DNA from: Streptomyces sp. CG4
GTDB lineage: Bacteria; Actinomycetota; Actinomycetes; Streptomycetales; Streptomycetaceae
Reading direction: 5' to 3'
NCBI RefSeq assembly: GCF_041080655.1
Contig: NZ_CP163525.1
Coordinates: 9,878,352-9,942,351 of the forward strand
Length of the DNA: 64,000 nt
The notes beneath the pieces are model-generated. The model ran no database searches, was not told where the DNA came from, and saw only the letters and a program-made list of their open reading frames with translations. Position numbers and translations under genes: made by a program. Positions 26,831-35,221 of the stretch are shown here, one piece after another (the stretch's first letter is position 1; each line of letters opens with the position of its first letter).

Positions 26831-26848
26831 AATCGGGTCCCCCCGATT
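26831..26848 (+). promoter_or_regulatory. 7-bp stem hairpin just upstream of the USP ribosome binding site
   Basis: AATCGGG-TCCC-CCCGATT forms a perfect 7-bp stem with a 4-base loop that ends two bases before AGGAGG of the universal stress protein gene. It could be an operator half or a 5'-leader hairpin. No further support. Confidence 0.3.
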
Positions 26849-26863
26849 CAGGAGGTGGAGATC

Positions 26864-27769
26864 ATGCCCCGTGCCATCACCGTGGGTCTCGACGGCTCGC
26901 CCGAGAGCCGCGCCGCCGCGGAATGGGCCGCCCGCGAGGCGGAGCTGCGCGGACTGCCTGTGAAGCTCGTACACGTCTGGGATCCGGCACCGGCCCCCAC
27001 GGTGCACGCCCCGTTCCTCGGCGCCGAGACTTACCAGCACTGGACCGAGCGGATTCCCCGGGAATCCGCCGAGGGCCTGCGGCTGCGCCACCCCGGTGCC
27101 GAGGTCAGTACGGAGCAGCTCAGCGGTTCGCCCGCCGAGGCCCTGGCCGACGTGGCGAAGGACGCCGAGCTGCTGGTCCTCGGCTCGCGCGGGCTGGGTG
27201 GGATCGCCGGTTTCCTGATCGGCTCGGTCGGACTCGCGGTCGTGGCGCACGCCGAGCGGCCCGTCGTCCTGGTCCGGGCAGGTGAGCAGCCTGCAGACGA
27301 GAACGAGATGGACGTCGCCGGTGTCCCGTCCGCCACCACTTCCTCCCGCCCGGTCGTCCTCGGACTCGACCTCGGCAGCCCCGACGAGACTCTGATCCGG
27401 TTCGCCCTCGACGCCGCCGCCCGCCGCAACGCCCCGCTGCGTGTCGTACACGGCTGGAACCCGACGCCCTACTACGCCTACGGCATGGCTCCTGACCCCG
27501 GAGTGCAGCAGATGCTGGCGGACAGCGACGCCGACGCCCTGACCGAAGTGCTGGCCCCCTGGCGGCAGAAGTTCCCGGACGTCCGGGTCGTCGCCGAGTC
27601 GCGCTTCGGAAGCCCGTCCCACCTCCTGATCGACGCCTCCCGCGAGGCCTCGCTGGTGGTCGTCGGCCGGCGCATGCGCCAATCCTCCGCCGGAGCCCGC
27701 ATCGGGCCCGTCACCCACGCCGTGCTGCACCACGCCACCGCCCCCGTCGCCGTCGTCCCGCACGACTGA
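26864..27769 (+). CDS. Universal stress protein, two USP domains
   Basis: 301 residues from ATG 26864 behind AGGAGG; an upstream GTG at 26855 overlaps the Shine-Dalgarno and is rejected. Domain 1 (about 1-145) starts ITVGLDGSPESRAAAEWAAR and has the ATP-binding loop GSRGLGGIAGFLIGSVG. Domain 2 (about 160-301) starts VVLGLDLGSPDETLIRFALD, and its loop (GRRMRQSSAGARIGPV) is degenerate. The gene starts a same-strand run with the alcohol dehydrogenase (23-bp gap) and a second USP (5-bp gap). The USP-ADH-USP order resembles hypoxia/redox stress clusters of Streptomyces, so induction under low oxygen is a reasonable inference. Confidence 0.88.
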   Translation: MPRAITVGLDGSPESRAAAEWAAREAELRGLPVKLVHVWDPAPAPTVHAPFLGAETYQHWTERIPRESAEGLRLRHPGAEVSTEQLSGSPAEALADVAKDAELLVLGSRGLGGIAGFLIGSVGLAVVAHAERPVVLVRAGEQPADENEMDVAGVPSATTSSRPVVLGLDLGSPDETLIRFALDAAARRNAPLRVVHGWNPTPYYAYGMAPDPGVQQMLADSDADALTEVLAPWRQKFPDVRVVAESRFGSPSHLLIDASREASLVVVGRRMRQSSAGARIGPVTHAVLHHATAPVAVVPHD

Positions 27770-27792
27770 CCCGCCCTCAAGGAGCCGACAGC

Positions 27793-28806
27793 ATGAAGGC
27801 AGCAGTTGTACGAGCCCTCGGCGACCCCCTCGTCATCGAGGAACGCCCCGACCCCGAGCCCGGCCCCGGGCAGGTCCGCATCCGCGTTGAAGCCTCCGGC
27901 CTGTGCCACACCGACATCCACGCCGCGCACGGCGACTGGCCGGTCAGGCCGAACCCGCCGTTCGTCCCCGGCCACGAGGCCGTCGGCCTGGTCAAGGCGC
28001 TCGGCGACGGCGTCATCCACCTGACCGTCGGCCGGCGGGTCGCCGTGCCCTGGGCGGGCAAGGCCTGCGAGCACTGCCTGTCCGGCTGGGAGACACTGTG
28101 CGAGCAGCAGATCAACACCGGCTACGGCTGCGACGGCGGGCACGCCGAGAAGATGCTCGCCGGGGCCGACTTCGCCCCGCCGGTGCCCGAGGGCATCACC
28201 CCGCTCGACGCCGCCCCGCTGACCTGCGCCGGCGTGAGGACGTACAAGGCTCTGAAGGTCGCCGAGGTCCGGCCCACCCAGCTGGTGGCGATCTCCGGGG
28301 TCGGAGGCCTCGGCCACCTCGCCCTGCAGTACGCGAAGATCGCCGGTGCCACCGTCGCCGCCATTGACGTCACCAACGACAAGCTCGAACTCGCCAAGGA
28401 ACTCGGCGCAGATCTCGTCATCGACGCCCGCAAGCAGGATGTCGGCCAGGTACTCAAGCAGCACGGTGGCGCCCACGCCGCGATCGCGCTCGCGGTCGAC
28501 GACGCCGCGTTCGGGGCGGTCAACTCCGGGCTGCGACGTGGCGGCAAGCTGGTCATCGTGGCCCTGCCGGCACGCGACACCGTCCGCGTCCCGATCTTCG
28601 GTACCGTGCTGGACGGCACCTCGGTGATCGGCTCCATCGTCGGCACCCGTCAGGACCTCGCCGAGGTCTTCCAGCTCCACGTGGCCGCCCGGACCGAGGT
28701 CATCTACACGACCCGTCCCCTCACCTCCGTCAACGAGTCCATCGGCGATGTCCTGCGCGGCCAGGTCGAGGCCCGCATCGTCTTCGACCTCGGAAGGGAG
28801 GACTGA
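27793..28806 (+). CDS. adhP: Zinc-dependent alcohol dehydrogenase (AdhP-like)
   Basis: 337 residues. The catalytic zinc ligands are present: Cys in GLCHTDIHAAHGDWP, His-Glu in VPGHEAVG, and Cys in PLTCAGVRTYKAL. The Rossmann motif is ISGVGGLGHLALQYAK, with acidic residue IDVTNDK for NAD. The structural zinc lobe is shortened: KACEHCLSGWETLCEQQ has three cysteines where AdhP-type enzymes have four, so structural zinc binding may be altered. The enzyme should interconvert short-chain alcohols and aldehydes. It lies in a run between two USP genes, probably one transcript. Confidence 0.9.
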   Translation: MKAAVVRALGDPLVIEERPDPEPGPGQVRIRVEASGLCHTDIHAAHGDWPVRPNPPFVPGHEAVGLVKALGDGVIHLTVGRRVAVPWAGKACEHCLSGWETLCEQQINTGYGCDGGHAEKMLAGADFAPPVPEGITPLDAAPLTCAGVRTYKALKVAEVRPTQLVAISGVGGLGHLALQYAKIAGATVAAIDVTNDKLELAKELGADLVIDARKQDVGQVLKQHGGAHAAIALAVDDAAFGAVNSGLRRGGKLVIVALPARDTVRVPIFGTVLDGTSVIGSIVGTRQDLAEVFQLHVAARTEVIYTTRPLTSVNESIGDVLRGQVEARIVFDLGRED

Positions 28807-28811
28807 CAGCG

Positions 28812-29681
28812 ATGGACCTCCCGATCGTCGTCGGCGTGGACGGCTCCAAGCCGAGCCTGCGGGCCGTCGACTGGGCGGCCGACGAGGCCGCCGTGCGCGG
28901 GGCGCCGCTCCGGCTGGTCCACGCCTCGCTGTGGGAGCGGTACGAGGGTGTCTCTCTCACCGCAGACCTCGGCAAGCCCTCCGAGCAGGTGATGGCTGAG
29001 GAGATCGTGGCGACCGCCGAGCGGCGGGCCCGGCGCCGGCAGGCCGACGCGAAGATCTCCACCGACGTGCTGCCTGAGGAGCCGGAGTACGCCCTCGTAC
29101 GGGAGAGCCGCTCCGCCTCGGCGGTCGTGCTGGGCTCCCGCGGCCGAAGCGGCATGGCCGAGGCGCTCCTCGGATCCGTCAGCGTGACGGTGGCCGGTCA
29201 CGCGCACTGCCCGGTCATCGTGCTGCCCGGCAGCCACGACAACCAGGCACGGTCCGGGGCACGCGCCCGTATCGCCGTCGGCGTAGCCGAGGACGCGGAG
29301 AGCGCGGCGGCGCTGCACTTCGCCCTGGAGGAGGCGCGGCTGCGCGGAGTGCCGCTGGATGCCGTACGAGCCTGGCGCTGCCCCGCGCAGAGCATCGATC
29401 ACGGCCGGCTGTCGGGCGAGGCAGCCCGGCAGCACCAGGTACGGGCCGGTCAGGTGCTGGAAGCGGCCTTGCGGGAGGCCCCGGCCGAGGTCGAGGTGCA
29501 CCGGCGTATCGTCGAGGGTCCCGCCCGCCAGGTGCTGTCGGCCGTCTCGGCCGAGGCGGACCTGCTGGTCGTCGGAGCCCGGCGGCGCGAGGGCCACTAC
29601 GGCCTCCAGCTCGGCCGGGTCGTCCACGCGGTGCTGCACCACTCCGCCTGCCCGGTCGCCGTCGTACCGCAGCGGGCGTGA
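28812..29681 (+). CDS. Universal stress protein, two USP domains
   Basis: 289 residues. Domain 1 begins LPIVVGVDGSKPSLRAVDWA with the nucleotide loop GSRGRSGMAEALLGSVSVTV. Domain 2 begins ARIAVGVAEDAESAAALHFA with GARRREGHYGLQLGRVVHAV and ends CPVAVVPQ. Both loops approach the G-x2-G-x9-G(S/T) ATP motif, domain 1 better. It starts 5 bp after the alcohol dehydrogenase stop (AGGGAGG overlapping the end of that gene), so it is translated from the same message. Confidence 0.88.
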   Translation: MDLPIVVGVDGSKPSLRAVDWAADEAAVRGAPLRLVHASLWERYEGVSLTADLGKPSEQVMAEEIVATAERRARRRQADAKISTDVLPEEPEYALVRESRSASAVVLGSRGRSGMAEALLGSVSVTVAGHAHCPVIVLPGSHDNQARSGARARIAVGVAEDAESAAALHFALEEARLRGVPLDAVRAWRCPAQSIDHGRLSGEAARQHQVRAGQVLEAALREAPAEVEVHRRIVEGPARQVLSAVSAEADLLVVGARRREGHYGLQLGRVVHAVLHHSACPVAVVPQRA

Positions 29682-29697
29682 CCGCGGTGACCGGCTC

Positions 29698-30501
29698 TCA
29701 GAGGCTCGCCGCGTGATCGGGGACGTAGGTCTGCAGGTCGCGCGGCGGGCGCTCGTAGCCGGTCGACGCAGGCCGCGGTGGAAGCTCCAGCACCGGTGGC
29801 GGCACGTCGTGGTAGGGCACGGTGCTCAGCAAGTGGGCGATCATGTTCAGCCGGGCCCGGCGCTTGTCGTCGCTCTCCACGATGTACCACGGCGCCTCGG
29901 TGATGTCCGTGTGGACCAGCATCTCGTCCTTGGCCCGGGAGTAGGCCTCCCAGTGGGTGATCGACTCCAGGTCCATCGGCGACAGCTTCCAGCGCCGCAG
30001 CGGATCCTTCAGGCGGCGCTTGAACCGCTCCTGCTGCTCGGTGTCGCTGACGGAGAACCAGTACTTGCGCAGCAGGATCCCGTCCTCCACCAGCATCCGC
30101 TCGAAGATCGGGCACTGTCGGAGGAAGAGCTGGTGTTCTTCCTTCGTACAGAAACCCATCACGTGCTCGACCCCGGCCCGGTTGTACCAGGACCGGTCGA
30201 ACAGCACGATCTCCCCGGCGGCCGGCAGATGCTCGACGTACCGCTGGAAGTACCACTGGCCGCGCTCGCGCTCGGTGGGCTTGGGCAGCGCCACGATACG
30301 GGCAAGGCGCGGGTTGAGGTACTGCGTGACCCGCTGGATGGTGCCGCCCTTGCCCGCCGCGTCCCGGCCCTCGAAGACCACCACCAGCCGGGCGCCCTCG
30401 GAGCGCACCCACTCCTGCAGCCTCACCAGCTCCGTCTGCAGCCGGAGCAGTTCCTTCTCGTACGTCTTGAGCGGCAGCCTCGCCGCGTTCTTGCCACCCA
30501 T
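29698..30501 (-). CDS. ppk2: Polyphosphate kinase 2 (PPK2)
   Basis: 267 residues, full length for a one-domain PPK2. Walker A is in VVVFEGRDAAGKGGTIQRVT, the lid region contains LPKPTERERGQWYFQRYVEH, and Walker B is in GEIVLFDRSWYNRAGVEHVM. Later blocks KYWFSVSDTEQQERFKRRL and WEAYSRAKDEML are typical. The enzyme transfers phosphate from polyphosphate to nucleotides (family knowledge), supplying NTPs in energy stress, which fits the surrounding stress genes. Convergent with the second USP gene, 16 bp apart. Confidence 0.92.
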   Translation of the reverse strand: MGGKNAARLPLKTYEKELLRLQTELVRLQEWVRSEGARLVVVFEGRDAAGKGGTIQRVTQYLNPRLARIVALPKPTERERGQWYFQRYVEHLPAAGEIVLFDRSWYNRAGVEHVMGFCTKEEHQLFLRQCPIFERMLVEDGILLRKYWFSVSDTEQQERFKRRLKDPLRRWKLSPMDLESITHWEAYSRAKDEMLVHTDITEAPWYIVESDDKRRARLNMIAHLLSTVPYHDVPPPVLELPPRPASTGYERPPRDLQTYVPDHAASL

Positions 30502-30660
30502 GCCGCCTCCCCGCGCGGCGGCTTACGACGCCGCCCACGCCCAAGTCAACCACCTGGACGCCACCGTACTCACCGGCGGGCGGCAGCGCACTCCGGACAC
30601 CCACTGATCCCGACGGCCACGGCCCGCCCCGGATCCCCTACCGCAGAGGAGTCCACCACC

Positions 30661-31233
30661 ATGACCGTACGTGTCGGCATCAACGGCTTCGGCCGCATCG
30701 GACGCTACATCCAGCACGACGACAGCTCCCTCACTGCCGACGGCAGGCTCATCCACGTCACCGCCGAGCGCAACCCGGCCGCCCTGCACTGGTCCGACTA
30801 CGGAGCCGACATCGTCATCGAGTCCAACGGTCGCTTCCGCGACCGCGAATCCGCCGCGCTGCACTTGAAGGCGGGAACGCACACCGTGCTCCTGTCGGCG
30901 CCCGGCAAGGACGTGGACACCACCATCGTGATGGGCGTCAACGACGACACCTACGACCGCCATCGCAGCGAGCTGGTCACCAACATCGTGCGGCACGCCG
31001 CGGTCCTCTCCCTGCAGCTCACCGTGTTCTACGCCGCGGGCCGGGACTGCCTGGCCTTCGCTGTCCACGACCGCCACCCCTACCAGCCGCCGCTGCACGG
31101 ATCGGTCTCCGGAACCGGAGAGGGCGCACTCGGCATCGTCATGGAGCTGGTGCTCGGGCTGTGCGGCACCGCGGTGGTCCGCAGCGACGCCGACAGCAAG
31201 GGCAAGAGCATCTGGATCACCCACCCCCTCTGA
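30661..31233 (+). pseudogene. Chimeric ORF: glyceraldehyde-3-phosphate dehydrogenase remnant fused to anti-sigma-type ATPase tail
   Basis: 190 codons in one open frame. Residues 1-14 (MTVRVGINGFGRIG) are the GAPDH NAD motif. A deletion then joins HDDSSLTADGRLIHVTAERN and YGADIVIESNGRFRDRESAA, which are GAPDH to about residue 102 (IVMGVNDDTYD), before the catalytic Cys. From SELVTNIVRHAA onward the sequence is the end of an RsbW/SpoIIAB-like ATPase: N box ELVTNIVRHA, FAVHDRHPYQPP, GTGEGALGIVMELV, and GKSIWITHPL. Neither part can work as its parent did. The in-frame join may be accidental. Start has AGAGGAG upstream. Confidence 0.75.
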
Positions 31234-31260
31234 CCTCAACGGTCCATCCGCGCAAGGAAG

Positions 31261-31887
31261 TTCACCACCCTGACCATTGACTGGCGCTACACCGCCGAGG
31301 AAAACCTCGGCATCCTCTCCGTCGCCGGGTACCTCGGCCCCGAGGCCGTCCACCGCATCACCGGCGCGGTCGGCTGGGCTCTGGCACGTGGCACCGGCCC
31401 GGTCATCGTCGATCTGACCGAGCTGCGCAGCTGGTCGGCCGAGGGACAGCTGGCGATCACCGAGGCCGCACGCCGTCTCGCCCAGGCAAGCCGTGGTCTG
31501 GAGCTGGCCGCCATTCCCGCCGGCGGGTCCCTCGTCCCCGACGGCGACCGCCCCACCGTCCCGGTCCATGCCGACCTGGCTGCCGCGCTCACCGCGCACA
31601 GCGCAGGGCACGGGGAACAGATGGAGGGGCGCCACGAGTGGCGCACCACGGGATGGCCGGATGGAGACACGCCGGGCGACTGGCCTCTCATCGGTTCTTA
31701 CCCCGAGGCGAAGGCGTCGTCGCCGTCCCGTACGGGGACCCGGCTCGCCGAGCGTGCGTGGGTCAGTCGCGGTTCGTGTCCGGGGCCGGCCGATCGGGAT
31801 GGCCGCCAAGGGACAGCTTCAGCAGGCGGGGCTCGCCGCAGCGCGGGCAAGCGCCGTCCGGGCCGACGGCGGTGGGGCGGCACTTGA
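31261..31887 (+). CDS. STAS-domain protein (anti-sigma antagonist type), start codon unclear
   Basis: From 31261 the frame reads FTTLTIDWRYTAEENLGILS, VAGYLGPEAVHRITGAVGWA, TGPVIVDLTELRSWSAEGQL, and AITEAARRLAQASRGLELAA. This is a STAS fold with the strand-helix VDLTELRSWSAEGQ around the usual phosphorylatable position. AAGGAAG precedes TTCACCACC, where a start (probably originally ATG) is expected; the first possible codon is CTG at 31270. The natural end is probably soon after EWRTTGWPDGD; the frame runs on with low-complexity Arg/Gly sequence to 31887, overlapping the zinc ribbon gene on the other strand. Perhaps decayed. Confidence 0.55.
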   Translation, partial: FTTLTIDWRYTAEENLGILSVAGYLGPEAVHRITGAVGWALARGTGPVIVDLTELRSWSAEGQLAITEAARRLAQASRGLELAAIPAGGSLVPDGDRPTVPVHADLAAALTAHSAGHGEQMEGRHEWRTTGWPDGDTPGDWPLIGSYPEAKASSPSRTGTRLAERAWVSRGSCPGPADRDGRQGTASAGGARRSAGKRRPGRRRWGGT

Positions 31888-31948
31888 GACGGCAGGCGGG
31901 GCACTTGAGCCAGGTGACGCCGAAACCGTGCAGCGGAGTGATCCTCAC
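31763..31948 (-). CDS. Small zinc ribbon protein
   Basis: 61 residues from GTG 31948, seven bases after GGGAGG; an ATG five codons upstream overlaps that site. VRITPLHGFGVTWLKCPACR leads into CxxC (CPAC), a spacer with KCRPTAVGPDG, and a second CxxC (CPRC) before GEPRLLKLSLGGH: a four-cysteine ribbon likely to hold zinc. It is divergent from the ArsR-type gene, and the 38-bp palindrome lies 18 bp upstream of its start, so the two are probably co-regulated. Confidence 0.6.
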   Translation of the reverse strand: MRITPLHGFGVTWLKCPACRLKCRPTAVGPDGACPRCGEPRLLKLSLGGHPDRPAPDTNRD

Positions 31949-31965
31949 GCAAACCTCCCTCACCA

Positions 31966-32003
31966 GACCTCAGTAATTGCTAATCTTAGCAATTACTGAG
32001 GTC
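31966..32003. promoter_or_regulatory. 38-bp perfect palindrome, probable ArsR/SmtB operator
   Basis: Arm GACCTCAGTAATTGCTAA (31966-31983), two-base centre TC, and its exact reverse complement to 32003. An AT-rich TAATTGC-type palindrome with a 2-bp centre is the standard operator form of ArsR/SmtB repressors. It sits between the divergent zinc ribbon gene and the ArsR-type gene at 32163. Confidence 0.75.
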
Positions 32004-32162
32004 ATCACCGCTGGATTCGGCGGCTTCGCTCCCCGGTGTGGATTCGGCCTGGCCGGTGCCGCACGTGAGGATGGGCCGCATGTTCTTGACGAGTGGGTGG
32101 ATGCGATGCGCCGAAGCCCGGCCGGTGGGGCCGTGGTGTTGTGTCGGGAAGGGGACGGCACG

Positions 32163-32513
32163 GTGAGCATGCCGCTGTACCAGCTGAAGGCCGAGTTCTT
32201 CAAAACCCTCGGCCACCCCGCGCGCATCCGCGTCCTGGAGCTGCTGAGCGAGCGCGAGCACGCGGTCGCCGAGATGCTGCCCGAGGTGGGGATCGAGTCG
32301 GCGCACCTGTCACAGCAACTGGCCGTGCTGCGGCGGGCGAACCTGGTCGTGACCCGCAAGGAGGGCTCCACGGTGTACTACTCGCTGACCAGCCCGCACG
32401 TGGCCGAGCTGTTGCGGGTGGCACGCACGATCCTGTCGGGTGTGCTGGCGGGCCAGGCCGAACTGCTCGCCGACCTGCAAGCGGCACAGGCCGAGGGGAA
32501 ACCGCCGTCGTAG
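32163..32513 (+). CDS. ArsR/SmtB-type winged-helix regulator without cysteines
   Basis: 116 residues from GTG 32163 (next in-frame ATG at 32169). The winged helix is clear: AEFFKTLGHPARIRVLELLS, recognition helix SAHLSQQLAVLRRANLVVTR, wing KEGSTVYYSLTSPHV, then a dimerisation helix VAELLRVARTILSGVLAGQA. No cysteine occurs, so the classic ArsR metal thiolate site is absent; the signal is unknown. The gene has a leader of about 160 bp after the palindromic operator and is followed after 185 bp by the hydrogenase-4-like operon, which it may control. An upstream ATG at 32105 in frame is a weaker start. Confidence 0.85.
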   Translation: MSMPLYQLKAEFFKTLGHPARIRVLELLSEREHAVAEMLPEVGIESAHLSQQLAVLRRANLVVTRKEGSTVYYSLTSPHVAELLRVARTILSGVLAGQAELLADLQAAQAEGKPPS

Positions 32514-32698
32514 CGACGGCCCTTGAACGGCGGCCGTCTCCTTCAGGGTTGACAGCGCTCTGTGGTGCGGGAGGCGGCCGCCTTCCCTCCCCGGCGAGGG
32601 TTCGCCACCGAGGTAAAGCACCGGGAAAGCGCCGTAACTGAAGTCGTGTGACTCGTTGATCACCTGCGGAGATGTCCTCACCGTTCAGGGAGGGGCTC

Positions 32699-33181
32699 AT
32701 GGGCCTGTTGCGCAAGATCCGCACCACCGGCCGGGTGGCCGAGCCCGCGCCGCCACGCCCACAGGGCGACGTGCCGGCGAAGGCGCGGGAACTCGGCGGC
32801 TCGGTGCAGGTGCGGTGCGTGGACGCCGGCTCCTGCAACGGCTGCGAGATCGAGATCGCGGCGGCTTTCAACCCGGTGTACGACGCCGAGCGGTACGGGG
32901 CGCGGTTGGTGGCCTCGCCCCGGCACGCGGACGTGGCGCTGGTGACCGGTCCGGTGACCCGGAACATGGCGGAGCCGCTGCGGCGTACCGTGGCGGCGAT
33001 GGGCGAGCCGCGGCTGGTCGTGGCGGTGGGGGACTGCGCGATCAACTGCGGGGAGTTTGCGGGCGGGTACGGCGTAGAGGGTGCCGTCGCCGACGTCGTA
33101 CCAGTGGACGTCCAGGTCCCCGGGTGCCCGCCGGAGCCGGGGGAGATCGTTGCCGCGCTCAGGAGGGTGACGGGGCGGTGA
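32699..33181 (+). CDS. NuoB/HycG-like [4Fe-4S] subunit of an Ehr/hydrogenase-4-like complex
   Basis: 160 residues; ATG 32699 follows AGGGAGGGG. Iron-sulfur ligands fit the proximal cluster of complex I NuoB and hydrogenase HycG: CNGC in DAGSCNGCEIEIAAAF, a Cys in GDCAINCGEF, and Cys-Pro in VQVPGCPPEPGEIV. It would pass electrons between the NuoD-like subunit and the membrane arm. First gene of a six-gene operon with overlapping or abutting reading frames. Confidence 0.88.
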   Translation: MGLLRKIRTTGRVAEPAPPRPQGDVPAKARELGGSVQVRCVDAGSCNGCEIEIAAAFNPVYDAERYGARLVASPRHADVALVTGPVTRNMAEPLRRTVAAMGEPRLVVAVGDCAINCGEFAGGYGVEGAVADVVPVDVQVPGCPPEPGEIVAALRRVTGR

Positions 33182-35211
33182 GCGTGATCCCGGCCGCCCT
33201 CGCGACGGCCACCGCACTGGGTGGCGCGGGCGCGCTGGCCGGATGCTTGCTGCCGTACCGGCTGCGTATTGCGGTCGTGGGTGTCCTGACAGCGGGTGTG
33301 GGGGTGGGCGGCTGTGCGGCGGGTGTGGCTGCACTGGGCGGCAGCCGCTGGACGGCCGGTTTCCCCGGACTCCTGCCGCTGGTCGGGGCGCATGCGGCGG
33401 TGGATGCGCTGGCGGGCCTGTTCATGGCCGTGGCGGGAGCGGTCGTAGCCGCCGTCGCGATCTACGGCATCGGTTACGCGGCCGGGCACGGCGCGCACGG
33501 GCTCGGCTCACGTACGGCGCAGGCGGTGCTGCCGCTGTTCGCGCTCACCCTGGTGCTGGTGCCCGTGGCGGCGTCGGTGTCCACGTTCCTGACGTTGTGG
33601 GAGCTGATGGCGCTCGGCTCGCTGCTGCTGGTGCTGGCCGAGCACCGGGAGCGGGCTTCGGTGCGGCGGGCGGGCGTGTGGTACGCGGTAATGACGCACC
33701 TGGGACTGGTGCTGCTGCTCGTCGGGTTCGCGCTGTTCGCCGCGCAGGCGGGCGGGGAGACTTTCGCCGCGCTGCGGGCGGGCGCGCACACTGTGTCGCC
33801 CACGGTCCGCGGGCTGGTGTTCGTCCTGGTCGCCGCGGCGTTCACGTCGAAGGCGGGTGCGGTGCCGCTGCACGCCTGGCTGCCGCGCGCGCACCCGGAA
33901 GCGCCCAGTCCCGTTTCGGCGTTGATGAGCGCCGCCATGGTCAACCTAGGCATCTACGGTGTCGTCCGCACCGGCCTCGACCTGCTGGGCGGCGGGCCTG
34001 CGTGGTGGTGGCTGGGGCTGATGGCGGCGGGCGGCGCCAGCGCGGTGTACGGCATCCTGCAGGCAGCGATGGCCTCCGACCTCAAGCGCCTGCTGGCGTA
34101 CTCGACCAGCGAGAACATGGGCCTGGTCCTGATCGGGCTGGGTGCCTCGGGCCTGTTCGCCACCTACGGCAACCCGCCGCTGGCCGCGCTGGCGCTGGCT
34201 GCGGCGCTACTGCACGTGGTCAACCACGCGGCGTTCAAGGCTCTGTTGTTCTGCGCGGCCGGGTCGGTGCTGCGCGCCACCGGCCTACGGGACCTCGACC
34301 GGCTGGGCGGGCTGCGCCCCCGCATGCCGGCCACCGCCGGGCTGTTCGCGCTGGCCGCGCTCGGCGCGGTGGCGCTGCCGCCGGGCAACGGGTTCATTAG
34401 TGAGTGGCTGCTGCTGCAGTCCCTGATCCACGGCCTGGCGGTGCCGGGCGTCGCGGTGGCGGTCGTCCTGCCGCTGTCGGTGGCACTGATCGCGCTCTCG
34501 GCCGGGATCGCCGCGGCCGTGTTCGTCAAGGCACTCGGGGTGGGCTTCTTCGCCCGACCGCGCAGCCCGCAGGCAGCGGGCGCGAAGGAAGCGCCGCTGC
34601 TCATGCGCGTAGGCATGGTGCTGCTCGGGGCGGGGTGCGCGGCCCTGGCACTGGTGCCCGGGGTGCTGGGCGACGGCCTCGACCGGGCCGTGGGCGCGGT
34701 CGGACTGCCGGGCAGTGGCGCGCTGTCGGGCGGCGGGCTGAAGGTGCGGCTCGCCGGCATCTCCGCGACGCTGTCGCCGGTGTGGGTGGTGGCCGCCCTC
34801 ACCGCCGCGCTGATGCTGGCAGTCGGCCTGCCCCGGCTGTACGGACGGCGGAGGCGCCGGGTGAACGCCCGCCTGTGGGACTGCGGAGGCGGGGCACCGA
34901 CACCGCGCATGGCCTACACCGCCACCTCGTTCGCCGAACCGCTCCAGCGGGTCTTCGACGACATCCTCGCCCCCGAACAGGACCTGAACGTCACCCCGGT
35001 GCGGGAGTCGGCGTACCTGGTGGAGCGGGTGCGCTTCCAACGCCGGGTGCCCGACCGGATCGAACACCGGCTCTACGAGCCCGTACTACGGGGCTTGGCC
35101 GGGGCCGGGCAGCAGGCGCGGCGGCTGGCGGGCGGCAGCGTCCACCTCTATCTCGGCTACGGCTTCGTCGGCCTGGTCGTCCTGCTGTTGATCCTGGCGG
35201 TGGGCTGGTGA
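33178..35211 (+). CDS. HyfB/NuoL-like proton-pumping membrane subunit
   Basis: 677 residues from GTG 33178, overlapping the previous stop by four bases (GTGA). About 15-16 membrane helices. Channel residues of the antiporter-like fold are present: Glu in LWELMALGSLLLVLAEH, Lys in FTSKAGAVPLHAWLPRAHPE, conserved SAPSP-type turn as EAPSPVSALMSA, and Lys in NHAAFKALLFCAAGSVLRAT. The C-terminal 80 residues carry an extra soluble segment (ARLWDCGGGAPTPRMAYTAT) as in HyfB/HycC. Expected to couple the redox reaction to ion translocation. Confidence 0.88.
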   Translation: MSVIPAALATATALGGAGALAGCLLPYRLRIAVVGVLTAGVGVGGCAAGVAALGGSRWTAGFPGLLPLVGAHAAVDALAGLFMAVAGAVVAAVAIYGIGYAAGHGAHGLGSRTAQAVLPLFALTLVLVPVAASVSTFLTLWELMALGSLLLVLAEHRERASVRRAGVWYAVMTHLGLVLLLVGFALFAAQAGGETFAALRAGAHTVSPTVRGLVFVLVAAAFTSKAGAVPLHAWLPRAHPEAPSPVSALMSAAMVNLGIYGVVRTGLDLLGGGPAWWWLGLMAAGGASAVYGILQAAMASDLKRLLAYSTSENMGLVLIGLGASGLFATYGNPPLAALALAAALLHVVNHAAFKALLFCAAGSVLRATGLRDLDRLGGLRPRMPATAGLFALAALGAVALPPGNGFISEWLLLQSLIHGLAVPGVAVAVVLPLSVALIALSAGIAAAVFVKALGVGFFARPRSPQAAGAKEAPLLMRVGMVLLGAGCAALALVPGVLGDGLDRAVGAVGLPGSGALSGGGLKVRLAGISATLSPVWVVAALTAALMLAVGLPRLYGRRRRRVNARLWDCGGGAPTPRMAYTATSFAEPLQRVFDDILAPEQDLNVTPVRESAYLVERVRFQRRVPDRIEHRLYEPVLRGLAGAGQQARRLAGGSVHLYLGYGFVGLVVLLLILAVGW

Positions 35212-35221
35212 GAGCGAACAG

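Noticed and set aside
32540..32580. TTGACA promoter for the Ehr operon at 32546
   Set aside because: No matching -10 element lies 16-19 bp downstream. A single hexamer is not enough in this composition.
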